Positions 51,475 to 61,235 of a DNA stretch of 64,000 nt are shown here, piece after piece. Below the pieces are notes generated by a model. The model worked only from the letters and a program-made list of their open reading frames with translations. It was not told the DNA's origin and searched no databases. Origin of the DNA: Myxococcales bacterium (GTDB lineage: Bacteria; Myxococcota_A; Polyangia; Polyangiales; JADJMO01); NCBI GenBank assembly GCA_016709545.1, contig JADJMO010000030.1, positions 1 to 64,000 on the forward strand, given 5' to 3'. Both the position numbers and the translations under genes were made by a program. Each line of letters opens with the position of its first letter. Position 1 is the first letter of the stretch.

Positions 51475-52908
51475 CTAGATGTGGGTCGTCTTCCAGTCGT
51501 CGCGGGAGAACTTCCAGACCATCGCGGCCGCGAGGCCGAGCACGTAGACGATCGCGGAGGCCCAGATGCCCGGCAGGCCCCCCCCGAGGGTGACCCCGAA
51601 GAGCCAGGCCAGGGGCATGAGGCACGTGAAGTGGAGGATCAGCTCCACGATCATCACGAACCGCGAGTTGCCAGCACCGAACAGCGCCTGGGTGAGGATC
51701 ATCGCGACCGCGATGAACGGCGTGGTCAGGCCCATCATCCGCAGCGGCAGGAGCGCGGCCTCTTGCACGGCGGCGCTGTGCGAGACGAAGGCGAGGATCG
51801 GCTTGGTGAAGAAGATGCCCTCGCAGAGCCCGAGGATGCCGAACAGGACGAGCCCGAGGCGCACGGAGGCCCACCCGTACTTGGCCGCGCCCTCCGGGTT
51901 CTTCTCGCCGAGCGACTGCCCGACCAGGGTGGCGGTGGCGGTGCCGAAGGCGAGGCACGCGGTGAACGTGAGCTTGAGGATGCCGATGATGGCGGTGGTG
52001 GCCGCGCCGTTCACCGCCTCGGCCTTCCCGCAGGCGCCGGTCGCGATGACCTTGCTGCTGGCGGCGTCGAGCTTGCCGACGACGAACAGGAAGAACCCGA
52101 AGCCGACCATCACGGCCATGGTGGCGACCCCGCCCGGGATGGCGAGCCGCAGGATCTGCCAGGTGAGCGGGCGCGAGAGCTTCTTGCGATCGAGCCACGA
52201 GAAGCGCGAGCGCACCTCGCCCCGGAAGGCGAACAGGATCATGATGGCGAGGCCGACGTAGGTCGCGATGAGGGCCGCGAGCCCCGCGCCGGGTGGGCCC
52301 ATGCGGGGCATCCCGAGGTGCCCGAACACGAGCCCGTAGCAGAGCACCACGTTGGCGACGTTCATCAGGAGCGCGCTGAACATGTGCACGCGCGTCTGGC
52401 CGAGGCCGTCGAAGAACGCCTTGAAGGCGAACGTCATCGCCATCGAGGTGATGCCGAGGAACCGATAGCGCGAGTAGGAGACCGCGTAGGCGGCGGCCTC
52501 GGGGTTCTTGACGAGCGCCTTCATCATCGGCTCGAGCAGCAGGAACCCGACGACGGAGAACAAGAGGCCCGCGCCGAGCGCGAAGGCGACCGCGTTGGTG
52601 AGCACGGCGCCCGCCTCGCTGGTCTTGCCCTCGGCGATGCGCCGCGCGGTCAGGGCCTGGGTGCCGACGCTGATCGCCGAGAGCGACCCGCCGAAGGCCC
52701 AGAGGGCGATGAGCGAGGGTGCGAGCGCCGCCTGGCCGTTGGACGACTCCGGGCACGGCAGGTGCGCGAAGAAGACGATGTCGATCTCGTTGACGACGCT
52801 CTGGGAGAGCATCGCGATCATGGTGGGGGTCGCGAGCCGCAGGATGGTGGCGGCTGGCCCTCCCCGCGTATCGAGGACCTGGCCCTCGCGGATGGCGGGA
52901 ACGTCCAT
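51475..52908 (-). CDS. MATE family efflux transporter
   Basis: 477 residues from ATG 52908; an in-frame GTG at 52998 would add 30 residues. It has twelve membrane segments in two similar halves. The first opens ILRLATPTMIAMLSQSVVNE and the second ILRLAIPGGVATMAVMVGF, the internal duplication typical of MATE. QALFGAGNSRFVMIVEL and TATATLVGQSLGEKNPEGA are also family-like. It exports drugs or other cations in exchange for Na+ or H+; substrate unknown. A clear terminator follows. The upstream gene is divergent. Confidence 0.92.
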   Translation of the reverse strand: MDVPAIREGQVLDTRGGPAATILRLATPTMIAMLSQSVVNEIDIVFFAHLPCPESSNGQAALAPSLIALWAFGGSLSAISVGTQALTARRIAEGKTSEAGAVLTNAVAFALGAGLLFSVVGFLLLEPMMKALVKNPEAAAYAVSYSRYRFLGITSMAMTFAFKAFFDGLGQTRVHMFSALLMNVANVVLCYGLVFGHLGMPRMGPPGAGLAALIATYVGLAIMILFAFRGEVRSRFSWLDRKKLSRPLTWQILRLAIPGGVATMAVMVGFGFFLFVVGKLDAASSKVIATGACGKAEAVNGAATTAIIGILKLTFTACLAFGTATATLVGQSLGEKNPEGAAKYGWASVRLGLVLFGILGLCEGIFFTKPILAFVSHSAAVQEAALLPLRMMGLTTPFIAVAMILTQALFGAGNSRFVMIVELILHFTCLMPLAWLFGVTLGGGLPGIWASAIVYVLGLAAAMVWKFSRDDWKTTHI

Positions 52909-53015
52909 GTACGGCCGCCCTGCTAGCAGCGACGACGCGGCAGGTCGAGGCCGGTCCTGGCCGACGAGAGGTCGGGCCTTTGCTGCCTTCGCCGGCACGG
53001 CTAGGGCCGTGCTCC

Positions 53016-54773
53016 ATGCGTGGAGCTCCTTTCTTCGGTCCGTCGCGGGTGATCCTCGCCTCCTTCGCCCTCGCCTCGCTGCTCGCCGACGCCGGCTGCA
53101 AGAAGAAGGAGCCGCCGCCCGAGGCGAAGAAGGAGGCCGTGGCGCCGGAGACCGCCGTGCCCGCGCCCGACGGGATGGTCGCCGAGGGGATCATGAAGTC
53201 GCCCGACGCGATCATGGCCTCGCTGCGCACGATCAGCCCCATCATCCCGGACAAGGCGGCGCCGATCCTCGCCGACGTGCTGCACGTCAACCGCGTGGTC
53301 GCCGACGAGATCGACGGGCAGCGCCCCGCGTTCTTCGTCATGGCGCGCAAGGGCGAGACGAGCCTCTACGTGTTCGCCGCGCCGATCAAGGACGCGAGCA
53401 AGGTGGGCGCCGAGCTCGTGAAGCTCGGGATGTCGCGCATGGAGGACAACACGCTCGGGCTGTCCGTGTTCGAGGGCGGCACGGCCCCCGGCGGCCCGCG
53501 CACGCAGGTGCTCGGCATCCGGCGCAACTTCCTGCTCGCGGCCACGAGCGTGCAGGCGCTCAAGGATCTCGCCCCGTACGCGACGCGGTCGCTGCCCCTG
53601 AAGCCGGTGCCGACGCAGGAGATCGCGGTGACCATCCCGCAGTCGGCGGTGCGCGGCGCGCTGCGCGACGCCTTCAAGGGGATGATCGACGCCGGCACCG
53701 CCAAGCGCAAGGAGCTGCTCGCCAAGGCCAAGAGCGCGCCGCAGAAGACCCCGGTCGGTCTGATGGACGCGGTCGGCGACTACGCCACGAGGCAGAACGA
53801 GCGCATGCTCGGGTGGCTCGCCGACGCGGGCGACGCGCACGTCACGCTGTCGACGGCCGGTGGCTCGGTCACCCTCAAGGCCGACGTCGCCGCCGTGGTG
53901 CCCGACTCCGTGTTCGGCAAGACCATCGCGAGCTGGCCGCTCGGCGACTCCGGGCCCGCCCTCGACGTGCCGATCGGCGCGGTGCTGGCCTTCGTGGGGC
54001 GCTCGGGCGAGGTGCAGCGCACCGAGTCGTCGCGCGACCTGCTCGAGATGCTCGTCGGCACGTTCCCCGACGACATCCAGAGCAAGGAGAAGGAGAAGAT
54101 CGCGGAGTTCCTCGCGGCGTGGGACAAGGCGCGCGCCGACCTCACGAGCGGCGCGCTGCTCTACGAGGGCCCGAGCCGCCTCGGCGTCGGCCTGCGCATC
54201 GGCGCGAAGGACCCGGCCGCCCTCGCCAAGCTCCTCGAGACCGCGCTCACGAGCGTGCTCGGCATGAAGGGCGTGACGGCGGGCCTCGAGAAGCAGGGCA
54301 TCGGCAAGCCCACGCTGAGCAAGGAGAAGATCGGCGGCATCGAGGCCAACGTGCTCTCGCTGAAGCTCCCGCACCCGAACGGCGAGAAGCCCAAGCCGGG
54401 GGAGCCGGAGACGGCCGAGATCGTGTGGGCCCAGAACGGCACCACGGTCGATCTCGCCGCGGGCGTCGGCGCGCGCGAGCTGTTCCAGCGCGTTGTCGAG
54501 GCCAAGGGGGAGAAGTCGCTGCGCACGTACCCCGAGGTGGTCAAGCGCCTCGAGGCGCTCGGCAACGAGCTCGGCGGCGCGCTGCTCGGCGTGCCCTCGC
54601 GCGTGGTGCCGCTGTCCACGGGCTCGCCCGTGGTGGCGCCCACGCCGCCCGGCGATCTGGTCGTCCTCGCGATGGGCAAGAACGCGCAGGGGCCGTTCGT
54701 GTCGCTCGATCTGTCGCGCGGCGCGGTCGAGGTCTTCGGCCGCCTCGCCATGCAGACGATGGCGAAGAAGTAG
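53016..54773 (+). CDS. Lipoprotein of unknown function, 585 aa
   Basis: ATG 53016 gives RVILASFALASLLADAGC followed by KKKEPP, a lipobox. The mature protein has two broad alpha/beta regions: IMKSPDAIMASLRTISPIIP to YATRSLP, and LTSGALLYEGPSRLGVGLRI to the C-terminal SLDLSRGAVEVFGRLAMQT. The pattern is of a periplasmic binding or scaffold protein with repeated beta sheets. No catalytic motif or known family. The gene stands alone between divergent MATE and a convergent gene. Confidence 0.8.
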   Translation: MRGAPFFGPSRVILASFALASLLADAGCKKKEPPPEAKKEAVAPETAVPAPDGMVAEGIMKSPDAIMASLRTISPIIPDKAAPILADVLHVNRVVADEIDGQRPAFFVMARKGETSLYVFAAPIKDASKVGAELVKLGMSRMEDNTLGLSVFEGGTAPGGPRTQVLGIRRNFLLAATSVQALKDLAPYATRSLPLKPVPTQEIAVTIPQSAVRGALRDAFKGMIDAGTAKRKELLAKAKSAPQKTPVGLMDAVGDYATRQNERMLGWLADAGDAHVTLSTAGGSVTLKADVAAVVPDSVFGKTIASWPLGDSGPALDVPIGAVLAFVGRSGEVQRTESSRDLLEMLVGTFPDDIQSKEKEKIAEFLAAWDKARADLTSGALLYEGPSRLGVGLRIGAKDPAALAKLLETALTSVLGMKGVTAGLEKQGIGKPTLSKEKIGGIEANVLSLKLPHPNGEKPKPGEPETAEIVWAQNGTTVDLAAGVGARELFQRVVEAKGEKSLRTYPEVVKRLEALGNELGGALLGVPSRVVPLSTGSPVVAPTPPGDLVVLAMGKNAQGPFVSLDLSRGAVEVFGRLAMQTMAKK

Positions 54774-54817
54774 GGGCTCGAGGCGTGCTGGAGAATGCCC
54801 CCGGGCAGGGCTTCCCT

Positions 54818-55706
54818 TTACTTCTTCTCGCCCTCGAGGTCGTCGGCGAGGTAGCCGAGGATGACCTCGTCGAGCGAGCGCTCGCTCAGCAGATCCTCGC
54901 CGAACACCGAGCCCTGCGCGGCCGGCTTGCTCGTCGCGAAGATGGAGGCGGGGCGGGTGAGCGCGTAGCGACCGGTCGGGGTCTTCTGGCCGGGCGGGCG
55001 CACCGAGGGCGAAGACGGCGGGCGCACCGACGCGGCGGGCCGGGGCGCCGCGGGCACGTTGCCCGGGACGGGGGTCGGCGGGCGCGAGCGACCGCGGACG
55101 TTGGCGTAGCCGCCGTCGGTCGGGCGCTGCGACAGGAGGTTCGCCGGCGGAGGAGGCAGATCGTTCTGGGGCTCGAAGGGTTGTGCGCGACGGGCCGCCG
55201 CGGCGTGGGCAGCCTGCTCGAGCTCGGTGGCCGAGGGGATCGGCGGCTTCGGCATCTCCAGCGTGGGCGCGGTGTCGAGCGGATCGGGAGCGACCGGCGC
55301 CGCCTCGGCGGGCCTCCGGCACCCCGACCGCCGGCACCGCGTGCTTGCTGCCGCGGCCGGCGCGGTTCGGATCGAGCCCCGCGTTGGTGGAGCCGGCGAA
55401 GTAGCCGGTGCTCGGGAGCTTCACCTCCTTGGTGCCGCCCGCGTCGAAGGCGCCGTCGCGCAGGGCGACGATCATCGCCTTGTGCTGCTCCTTCATCATC
55501 TGCTTGACCACCTCGCCCATCATCGGGTCGCCCACGTACGTGGCGTAGGAGGTCTTGATCGACTTCAGGATGCGTCCGCCATCCGCGAAGAGGTGCGTGA
55601 TGATGTGCGGATGCTTGACGCCAGAGTCCTCGGTCTGGATGTGATAGACCTGCCCCTTGTGCTTGAAGTTGTTGTTGAACCCGAGGAGGGGCGAGGGGGC
55701 CTTCAT
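54818..55706 (-). CDS. Protein with conserved GFNNN/HIITHLFADGG domain, frameshifted
   Basis: Starts MKAPSPLLGFNNN, followed by YHIQTEDSG, PHIITHLFADGGRILKS and SYATYVG motifs, clearly paralogous to the N-terminal domain of the FHA protein at 15163-16534. After about residue 130 one extra base near 55310 shifts the frame; the rest (LEMPKPPIPSATELEQAAHA to the end) is Pro/Ala/Arg-rich and finishes FGEDLLSERSLDEVILGYLA. Function unknown. Without FHA domains it may be a partner or simpler version of the same system. Confidence 0.78.
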
Positions 55707-55760
55707 GGGCGTCCGCGCAAGTAGCGCGAACCTCTTGGGTATCAGCGCGCGACAGAATGC

Positions 55761-57119
55761 TCAAGCAGAACGGGCAGCTGCCTCGCGGGCGGCCGGCAGC
55801 CGGGACTGAACGTCTGCGCGGATCTCGGCCGGTACGACCAGCCGAATGCGGCGGATCGGCAGGTTGTCGAGCCTGGCCAGAACGGGCGACACGGCGCCGA
55901 GCGGGCGGGCCCGGCCATCCGGCAGGATGACTTCGAGCGGCGGTTCGGCGCCCGGCGGGGGGGCGACCGAGTCGGGTGACCCGAAGCTCTGCACGTCCTC
56001 GGCGATGTCGAGGGCGACGTGGACGTCGGGGTCGAGGCCGATCCCCACCGCGAGCTCGCGGGCCTCGGCGAGCAGCCGGTCCATCGCGTCGCGGGAGCCG
56101 AGCTCACCCGTGAGCTCCACCGTCTTGCCGATGTTGCGCACCCGCAGGCGTCGACACAGGTCGGCGAGCACGGGATCCGGGCCGCGCTCCCAGGCCGCGA
56201 GCGCCGCGCCGACGACCACGTCGTCGAGATCGAGGTACGCGCCGAGCGGGATCTCCTCGCCGTGGGCCGCGAGGGCGAGCGCGTGGGGGACCTGTGGCAG
56301 GCGGGTGCCCTCGCGCAGCGCGTGGGCGGCCCGCGAGAAGATCGCCTTGATCATCACCTCGGCGGCGCGCGTGGCCTTGTGCAGGTAGACCTGCTCGAAC
56401 ATGAAGCGTCGGGCCAGCACGAAGCCCTCGATGGCGGGCAGGCCCTTCATGCCGTCGATCGCGAACCGCGGCGCCTCGGTGTCGTGCGGCGCGAACCGCA
56501 GCGAGCGGAGCAGCCAGTCGAGATCGAACAGGCCGTAGCGCACACCCGTCATGTGGGCGTCGCGCAGGAGGTAGTCGCACCGGTCGACGTCGAACGTGCC
56601 GCTGACCGCGTGGGCGAGATAGGGCAGCGGATAGGGCGTGGCGGCGTCGGCGCCCGCGATCAGCGAGGCGACGCGCTCCGGGAGGCCGGGGTCGTGGTCG
56701 GCGAGCACGCGGTGCACCTCGGTGCCTGGATCGCGGACGATGCGCAGCGACCAGGTCTCGTGGTGGGGTGCGCCCGGGATCGCCTCCTCGAAGAGGTGCG
56801 AGTACGGACCGTGCCCTACGTCGTGGAGCAACGCGGCCGCGAGGACGTCGCGCGCGCGATCCGACGCGAGCTGCTGCCAGAACGGCAGCCCTTCGTGCAG
56901 GGCCCGGAGGCGCCGCACGAGCCGGGTCATCACGTGTGCCGCGCCGATGGCGTGGGTGAAACGGCTGTGTTCCGCGCCCGGGAACACGAGGTGGGTCACC
57001 CCGAGCTGCTTGATGCGGCGGAGGCGCTGGACCTCGGCGGTCGCGAGCAACTTCGGGACGATGGACTCTTCGTCCGACTCGAAGGAGACGAGATCGTGGA
57101 CCGGGTCCCGGAGGATCAT
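55761..57119 (-). CDS. HD-domain phosphohydrolase (dGTPase/SAMHD1-like)
   Basis: 452 residues from ATG 57119. It opens MILRDPVHDLVSFESDE, with EVQRLRRIKQLGVTHLVFPG and a first His in HSRFTHAIG. The HD pair lies in LAAALLHDVGHGPYSHLFEE, further ligand His in GAPHHETWSLRI, and Asp in GTFDVDRCDYLLRDA. This is the HD fold of the SAMHD1/YdhJ group, which hydrolyses (d)NTPs or related phosphoesters. Substrate not deducible. Extra C-terminal domain of about 120 residues. Divergent from purC by 60 bases. Confidence 0.9.
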   Translation of the reverse strand: MILRDPVHDLVSFESDEESIVPKLLATAEVQRLRRIKQLGVTHLVFPGAEHSRFTHAIGAAHVMTRLVRRLRALHEGLPFWQQLASDRARDVLAAALLHDVGHGPYSHLFEEAIPGAPHHETWSLRIVRDPGTEVHRVLADHDPGLPERVASLIAGADAATPYPLPYLAHAVSGTFDVDRCDYLLRDAHMTGVRYGLFDLDWLLRSLRFAPHDTEAPRFAIDGMKGLPAIEGFVLARRFMFEQVYLHKATRAAEVMIKAIFSRAAHALREGTRLPQVPHALALAAHGEEIPLGAYLDLDDVVVGAALAAWERGPDPVLADLCRRLRVRNIGKTVELTGELGSRDAMDRLLAEARELAVGIGLDPDVHVALDIAEDVQSFGSPDSVAPPPGAEPPLEVILPDGRARPLGAVSPVLARLDNLPIRRIRLVVPAEIRADVQSRLPAAREAAARSA

Positions 57120-57179
57120 CGCGGCGCACGGTAGCAGGGATGCTCGACGCTCGCGCGGGCCCGGGCTACTCGGCCCCCC

Positions 57180-58193
57180 GTGAGATACCCCGGGACCCTG
57201 CACTCCGCCCACGTTCCGCACGAGAAGCTCGAGCTGGTCCGCGCGCTCGCCGCGGGGCTCGATCGCACGCTGCTCGGGACCGACTTCCCGACGCTCGGCG
57301 AGAAGTACGAGGGCAAGGTCCGCGATTGCTACTCGACCAACGACGGTCGGCGGCTGATCGTCGCGACCGACCGGATCAGCGCCTTCTACAAGGTCATCGG
57401 CACCCTGCCCTTCAAGGGCCAGCTGCTCACCGCGATGGCCGCGTTCTGGTTCGACAAGACCAAGGACATCGCGCCCAACCACTTCCTGAGCCTCCCCGAC
57501 CCCAACGTCATGGAGTGCGTCGAGTGTCGGCCGCTGCCGGTCGAGATGGTCGTGCGCGCCTACGTCACCGGCGTCACCTCCACCTCGGTGTGGACGGCCT
57601 ACCAGCGCGGCGACCGCGAGTTCTGCGGCAACAAGCTGCCCGACGGTCTGGTGAAGAACGACAAGCTCCCCGCGCCGATCCTCACCCCCTCCACCAAGGC
57701 CGAGAAGGGCGGGCACGACATCTCCGCGTCGCGCGCCGAGATCCTGCGCATCACGGGCATGTCGTCCGCCGAGTTCGACGTCGCCGCAGGCATGGCCCTC
57801 GCCCTCTTCCAGGCCGGCGCGGCGCACGCCAAGTCGCGCGGGCTCATCCTCGTCGACACCAAGTACGAGTTCGGCGTGCGCGCCGACGGCAAGGTCATCG
57901 TCATCGACGAGATCCACACGCCCGACAGCTCGCGGTACTGGTTCGCCGGCAGCTACGAGGAGCGCAAGCAGAAGGGCGAGGAGCCCGAGTCGTTCGACAA
58001 GGAGTACGTGCGGCGCTGGCTCGCGGGCGTCGACTACAAGGGCGACGGCCCTCCGCCCACGCTCCCCGCCGACGTGCGGATCGAGGCCGCGCGGCGCTAC
58101 GTCGAGGCCTACGAGACCATCACCGGCGAGCAGTTCGTGCCCAACGCCGACGACCCGATCGCCCGCATGCGCAAGAACCTCGGGATCGCATGA
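57180..58193 (+). CDS. purC: SAICAR synthase PurC
   Basis: 337 residues, GTG start. It has GEKYEGKVRDCYSTNDGRRL, ATDRISAFYKVIGTLPFKGQ, VRAYVTGVTSTSVWTAY, TPSTKAEKGGHD, ILVDTKYEFGV and IDEIHTPDSSRYW, the conserved PurC series including the ATP-grasp-like metal and Asp residues. It ligates CAIR with aspartate in purine synthesis. Its length is close to the longer type of PurC. The stop overlaps the start of the sixA-like gene (ATGA). Confidence 0.95.
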   Translation: MRYPGTLHSAHVPHEKLELVRALAAGLDRTLLGTDFPTLGEKYEGKVRDCYSTNDGRRLIVATDRISAFYKVIGTLPFKGQLLTAMAAFWFDKTKDIAPNHFLSLPDPNVMECVECRPLPVEMVVRAYVTGVTSTSVWTAYQRGDREFCGNKLPDGLVKNDKLPAPILTPSTKAEKGGHDISASRAEILRITGMSSAEFDVAAGMALALFQAGAAHAKSRGLILVDTKYEFGVRADGKVIVIDEIHTPDSSRYWFAGSYEERKQKGEEPESFDKEYVRRWLAGVDYKGDGPPPTLPADVRIEAARRYVEAYETITGEQFVPNADDPIARMRKNLGIA

Positions 58194-58729
58194 AGCTCTA
58201 CGTGATGCGCCACGGCCCGGCCGAGGACGAGGCGCCCGACGGCCTCGACCACAGCCGCGCCCTCACCGTCTCCGGGCGCGAGCGCGTGCGGTGGGTCGCC
58301 AAGAAGCTCGGTGAGCTCGGCGAGGCCCCGCGGTTCGTCGTCGCGAGCCCGCTCGTGCGCGCGCTCCAGACCGCCGAGGTGGTGCACACGACCCTCGGCC
58401 TCGAGTCGGCGGTCGAGGCGCACACGGCGCTGGCGCCCGGCGGCGCGGGCTCGGCGTTCGTGCTCGCCATGCAGAAGGCCGGCAAGAAGCGCCTCATGGT
58501 CGTGGGCCACGAGCCCGACGTCTCCATCCTGTGCGCGCGGCTGCTCGGCAACCCTCTGCCGCACGGCTTCCTCAAGGGCATGGTCGTGAGCCTCCGCGTC
58601 GACGTCGACGTGGCCGGCGGCGCGCCGACGGTGGGCCTGCGCTTCGTCCTCGACCCCAAGACCCTCGAGCTGCTGGCGGATCACCGCGGCGTGCGCACCC
58701 CTGCGCCTCGCTCGTCGCGCGGGGCATGA
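58190..58729 (+). CDS. SixA-like histidine phosphatase
   Basis: 179 residues, ATG overlapping purC. The RHG motif LYVMRHGPAEDEAPDG opens the protein. ALTVSGRERVRWVAKKLGEL, ASPLVRALQTAEVV (Arg near residue 60) and VVGHEPDVSILCARLL (second His) complete the histidine-phosphatase core. SixA-type enzymes remove phosphate from phosphohistidine on HPt domains. The double-receiver regulator at 24938 has an Hpt-like region, but no link is shown. Stop overlaps the next gene (ATGA). Confidence 0.88.
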   Translation: MKLYVMRHGPAEDEAPDGLDHSRALTVSGRERVRWVAKKLGELGEAPRFVVASPLVRALQTAEVVHTTLGLESAVEAHTALAPGGAGSAFVLAMQKAGKKRLMVVGHEPDVSILCARLLGNPLPHGFLKGMVVSLRVDVDVAGGAPTVGLRFVLDPKTLELLADHRGVRTPAPRSSRGA

Positions 58730-59655
58730 GTCGCTTCGAGAACCTCGACCCGTTCGACCAGCCGGGGCCCCTCGCGCTCCTGCGGTGGAAGCTCGGCGCG
58801 CGGCGCCCCGATCGCGGCACGCCGTTCGCGACACCGACGCAGGGGGTGGACCCGGCGCGCCTCGAGCGCGCTTCGCTCACCTGGCTCGGTCACTCGTCGT
58901 TCCTGGTGCGGCTCGGCGGTCTCCTCGTCGCGACCGACCCGATCTTCGCCGACCGGGTAGGACTCGCGCGCCGCAACGTCGCGCCGCCAATCGCCGAGAG
59001 CGCGCTGCCCGCGGTCGACGTGGTCACGGTCTCGCACGCCCACTTCGACCACCTCGATCTGCCCTCGCTGCAGGCGATCGACGCGCGCACGCGGGCGCTC
59101 ACGGGCCAGCCGCCGCTCTACCTCGTGCCGACCGCGGTCGGTCGTTACCTGCGCGCGGCGGGCCTCGCACCGGTGGTGGAGCGCGGGTGGTGGGAGGAGC
59201 ATCGGGTCGGCGACGTGCGGTTCACGTTCGTGCCGCAGCAGCACTGGTCGATGCGCACGCCCTTCGACCGCAACACGGCGCTGTGGGGCGGCTGGGTGAT
59301 GCAAGCCCCCGAGGGCACCGCCTACCACGCGGGCGACACCGGGTGGTTCTCGCACTTCGCCGAGATCGGCGCCCGCTGCGGGCCCATCGACTGGGCCCTG
59401 CTCCCCATCGGCGCCTACGACCCGCGATGGATGATGCAGGCCCAGCACATGAGTGCCGAGGAGGCGGGGCGGGCGTTCGTGCACTGCGGCGCCAAGCACC
59501 TCGTCGCGATGCACTGGGGCACGTTCCAGCTGACCGACGAGCCGCTCTCGGAGCCGCCCGAACGCGTGCGGCGGTGGTGGAACGAAGAGGGGCCGGGCGC
59601 GAGCGAGGGCCACCGCCTGTGGGTGATGGACGTCGGCGAGACCCGCGCCCTCTAG
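58726..59655 (+). CDS. MBL-fold metallohydrolase (NAPE-PLD-like)
   Basis: 309 residues. The zinc motif is in VVTVSHAHFDHLDLPSLQ (His-x-His-x-Asp-His, near residues 103-108), with LTWLGHSSFLVRLGGLLVAT before it and AYHAGDTGWFSHF (third His/Asp site) after it. The C-terminal HLVAMHWGTFQLTDEPLSE is typical for the NAPE-PLD/YtnP group of metallo-beta-lactamase-fold hydrolases, which act on phosphodiesters or lactones. Coupled by ATGA to the sixA-like gene and to purC before it. Shares CTAG stop with the convergent hydrolase. Confidence 0.9.
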   Translation: MSRFENLDPFDQPGPLALLRWKLGARRPDRGTPFATPTQGVDPARLERASLTWLGHSSFLVRLGGLLVATDPIFADRVGLARRNVAPPIAESALPAVDVVTVSHAHFDHLDLPSLQAIDARTRALTGQPPLYLVPTAVGRYLRAAGLAPVVERGWWEEHRVGDVRFTFVPQQHWSMRTPFDRNTALWGGWVMQAPEGTAYHAGDTGWFSHFAEIGARCGPIDWALLPIGAYDPRWMMQAQHMSAEEAGRAFVHCGAKHLVAMHWGTFQLTDEPLSEPPERVRRWWNEEGPGASEGHRLWVMDVGETRAL

Positions 59656-60492
59656 CCGAGGAACGCGGCGATGGCGGCGCCGACCGCGTCGGGGTCCTCG
59701 AGGTGCAAGAAGTGGCCGACGCCCGGCAGCACGCGGGACTCGAGCGACCGGCACCAGCGCTCCTGGCCGGCGCCGATCGCCGCGTCGATGCAGCCGTCCT
59801 CCGCGCCCTGCAGGTGGAGCACCGGCACTTCGACGCGCGCGCCGCGGCGGATGCGCGCGATCGCGGGGCCGATGGGCCGCACCATCGCGCGGTAGTACGC
59901 GAGCGGCGCGGGGAGGCTCGCCTGCATCGTCGCACGCAGATGCTGCCAATACTGCCAGCCCGGATCGAAGCCTGGAGACCAGCGCCGCCACCAGCGCTCG
60001 ACGAAGTCGGCGTCCACGGTGTGGTCGGCGCGAGCGAGCTGGAAGTAAGCCATGTAACGGCTCCGGAACAGCTGCGCCGGCGAGCGCGCGCCGTTGCCGA
60101 GGAACGAGAGCGGGTGCGGCACGGCCATGGTCACCGCGCGTGCCTGGCGTGGCAGGCCGCCGTCGCCGAGCAGCGCCCAGGTGATCGCCGCGCCCCAGTC
60201 GTGGCCGATCACCGCCTCGAACGGGCCGCTCGCCAGAGCGATCGCGCGCACGTCGGCGACGAGCCCCTCGAGGGTGTAGTCGCCGTCGAGCGGAGACGGC
60301 GCGTACCCGCGGAGCCACGGCGCGACGCAGATGGAAGCCGCGCGCCGCGAGCCGTTGCGCGAGGGGGCCGAAACTCGCCGGGGTGTCGGGGAAACCGTGG
60401 AGGAGCAGCAGGCGGCGCGGAGCCGTGGGCGCGCCGAACGTCGCGATGGCGAAGCGTCCGCGCTCGGTGGGGAGGAATCCGGTCGGCTCCAC
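59652..60492 (-). CDS. Alpha/beta hydrolase (epoxide hydrolase/dehalogenase type), frameshifted
   Basis: The first part (MEPTGFLPTERGRFAIA, LLLLHGFPDTPASFGPLAQR) and the second (ICVAPWLRGYAPSPLDG onward) join at about 60335 with one extra base. The nucleophile is in AVIGHDWGAAITWALLG: Gly-His-Asp-Trp-Gly, an Asp nucleophile as in epoxide hydrolases and haloalkane dehalogenases, followed by an acid in LHLQGAEDGC and His in LPGVGHFLHLEDP. Substrate unknown; cytoplasmic. The frameshift is probably a sequence error. Confidence 0.78.
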
Positions 60493-60589
60493 GGAGGCCG
60501 TCTAGCGCGATCGCGCCGGTGTCGCTCCTGCACCACGACTGTGGCTCGGCGCTCGACCCGCCGTCACGGATCGTCGATCGGACCTGCTG

Positions 60590-61084
60590 TCAATCCGCGT
60601 CGACGGCGTCCGCAGAGGCGCTGTCTGCCGCGCTGCCCGTGTCCACCGTGCCCGTGTCCGCAATGCCGGTGTCCGTGGGGCCAGTCTCGGTGGTGCCCGT
60701 GTCCGTCGCGGCCTCGTTGCCCGCGTCGGTCGCGGCCTCGGTCACGACGCCGGTGTCGACGGGCGCGTTCCCGGTGATGAAGCTGCACGCCGGCTCCTTG
60801 GCCGGATCGTTCACGGCGGTGCAGCTGGTCTTGATCGCCTCGAGGCAGCCATTGAGCTCGGCGGCGCTGGGCTCGCGCACGGAGTCTTGCAGGCCGCGAC
60901 CACACTGCAGGTCGTAGAAGCGCGTGCAGCTGTCCACGTCGCCGGCGAAGTTGGTGACGCAGGCCGGACCGCGCTGGCAGCGGGCGGCCTCGATCTTCCG
61001 ACACGTGTCCACCCCGCGCGCGTCCGAGCCACACGAGGGCAGGACGACGAGGCCCAGGAGGGCGAAGAAGGCGAGAGGCCGCAT
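60590..61084 (-). CDS. Small Cys-rich lipoprotein with Asp/Thr tail
   Basis: 164 residues. FFALLGLVVLPSC is a lipobox. The mature part has cysteines in CRKIEAARCQRGPACV, CTRFYDLQCG and CLEAIKTSC, likely disulfide-bonded. The C-terminal 55 residues consist of Thr/Asp/Gly/Ala repeats (TDTGIADTGTVDTG), an acidic low-complexity tail common in myxobacterial lipoproteins. Function unknown. A similar small Cys-rich lipoprotein, divergent, follows at 61236. Confidence 0.76.
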   Translation of the reverse strand: MRPLAFFALLGLVVLPSCGSDARGVDTCRKIEAARCQRGPACVTNFAGDVDSCTRFYDLQCGRGLQDSVREPSAAELNGCLEAIKTSCTAVNDPAKEPACSFITGNAPVDTGVVTEAATDAGNEAATDTGTTETGPTDTGIADTGTVDTGSAADSASADAVDAD

Positions 61085-61235
61085 GTCGCCGTTCGATCGC
61101 ACGGCCTCCCCGGCGCGGCCAAGTTCCAGGGGGTGTGCGCCCTCGACCACAGCGTCCCGTTCGCGATCGGGGGGCCCTGCGGGGCACATTTCCCTTCTTT
61201 CTCCGCGTGGCACGCGCTCTGCTGAGCCCTGCCCG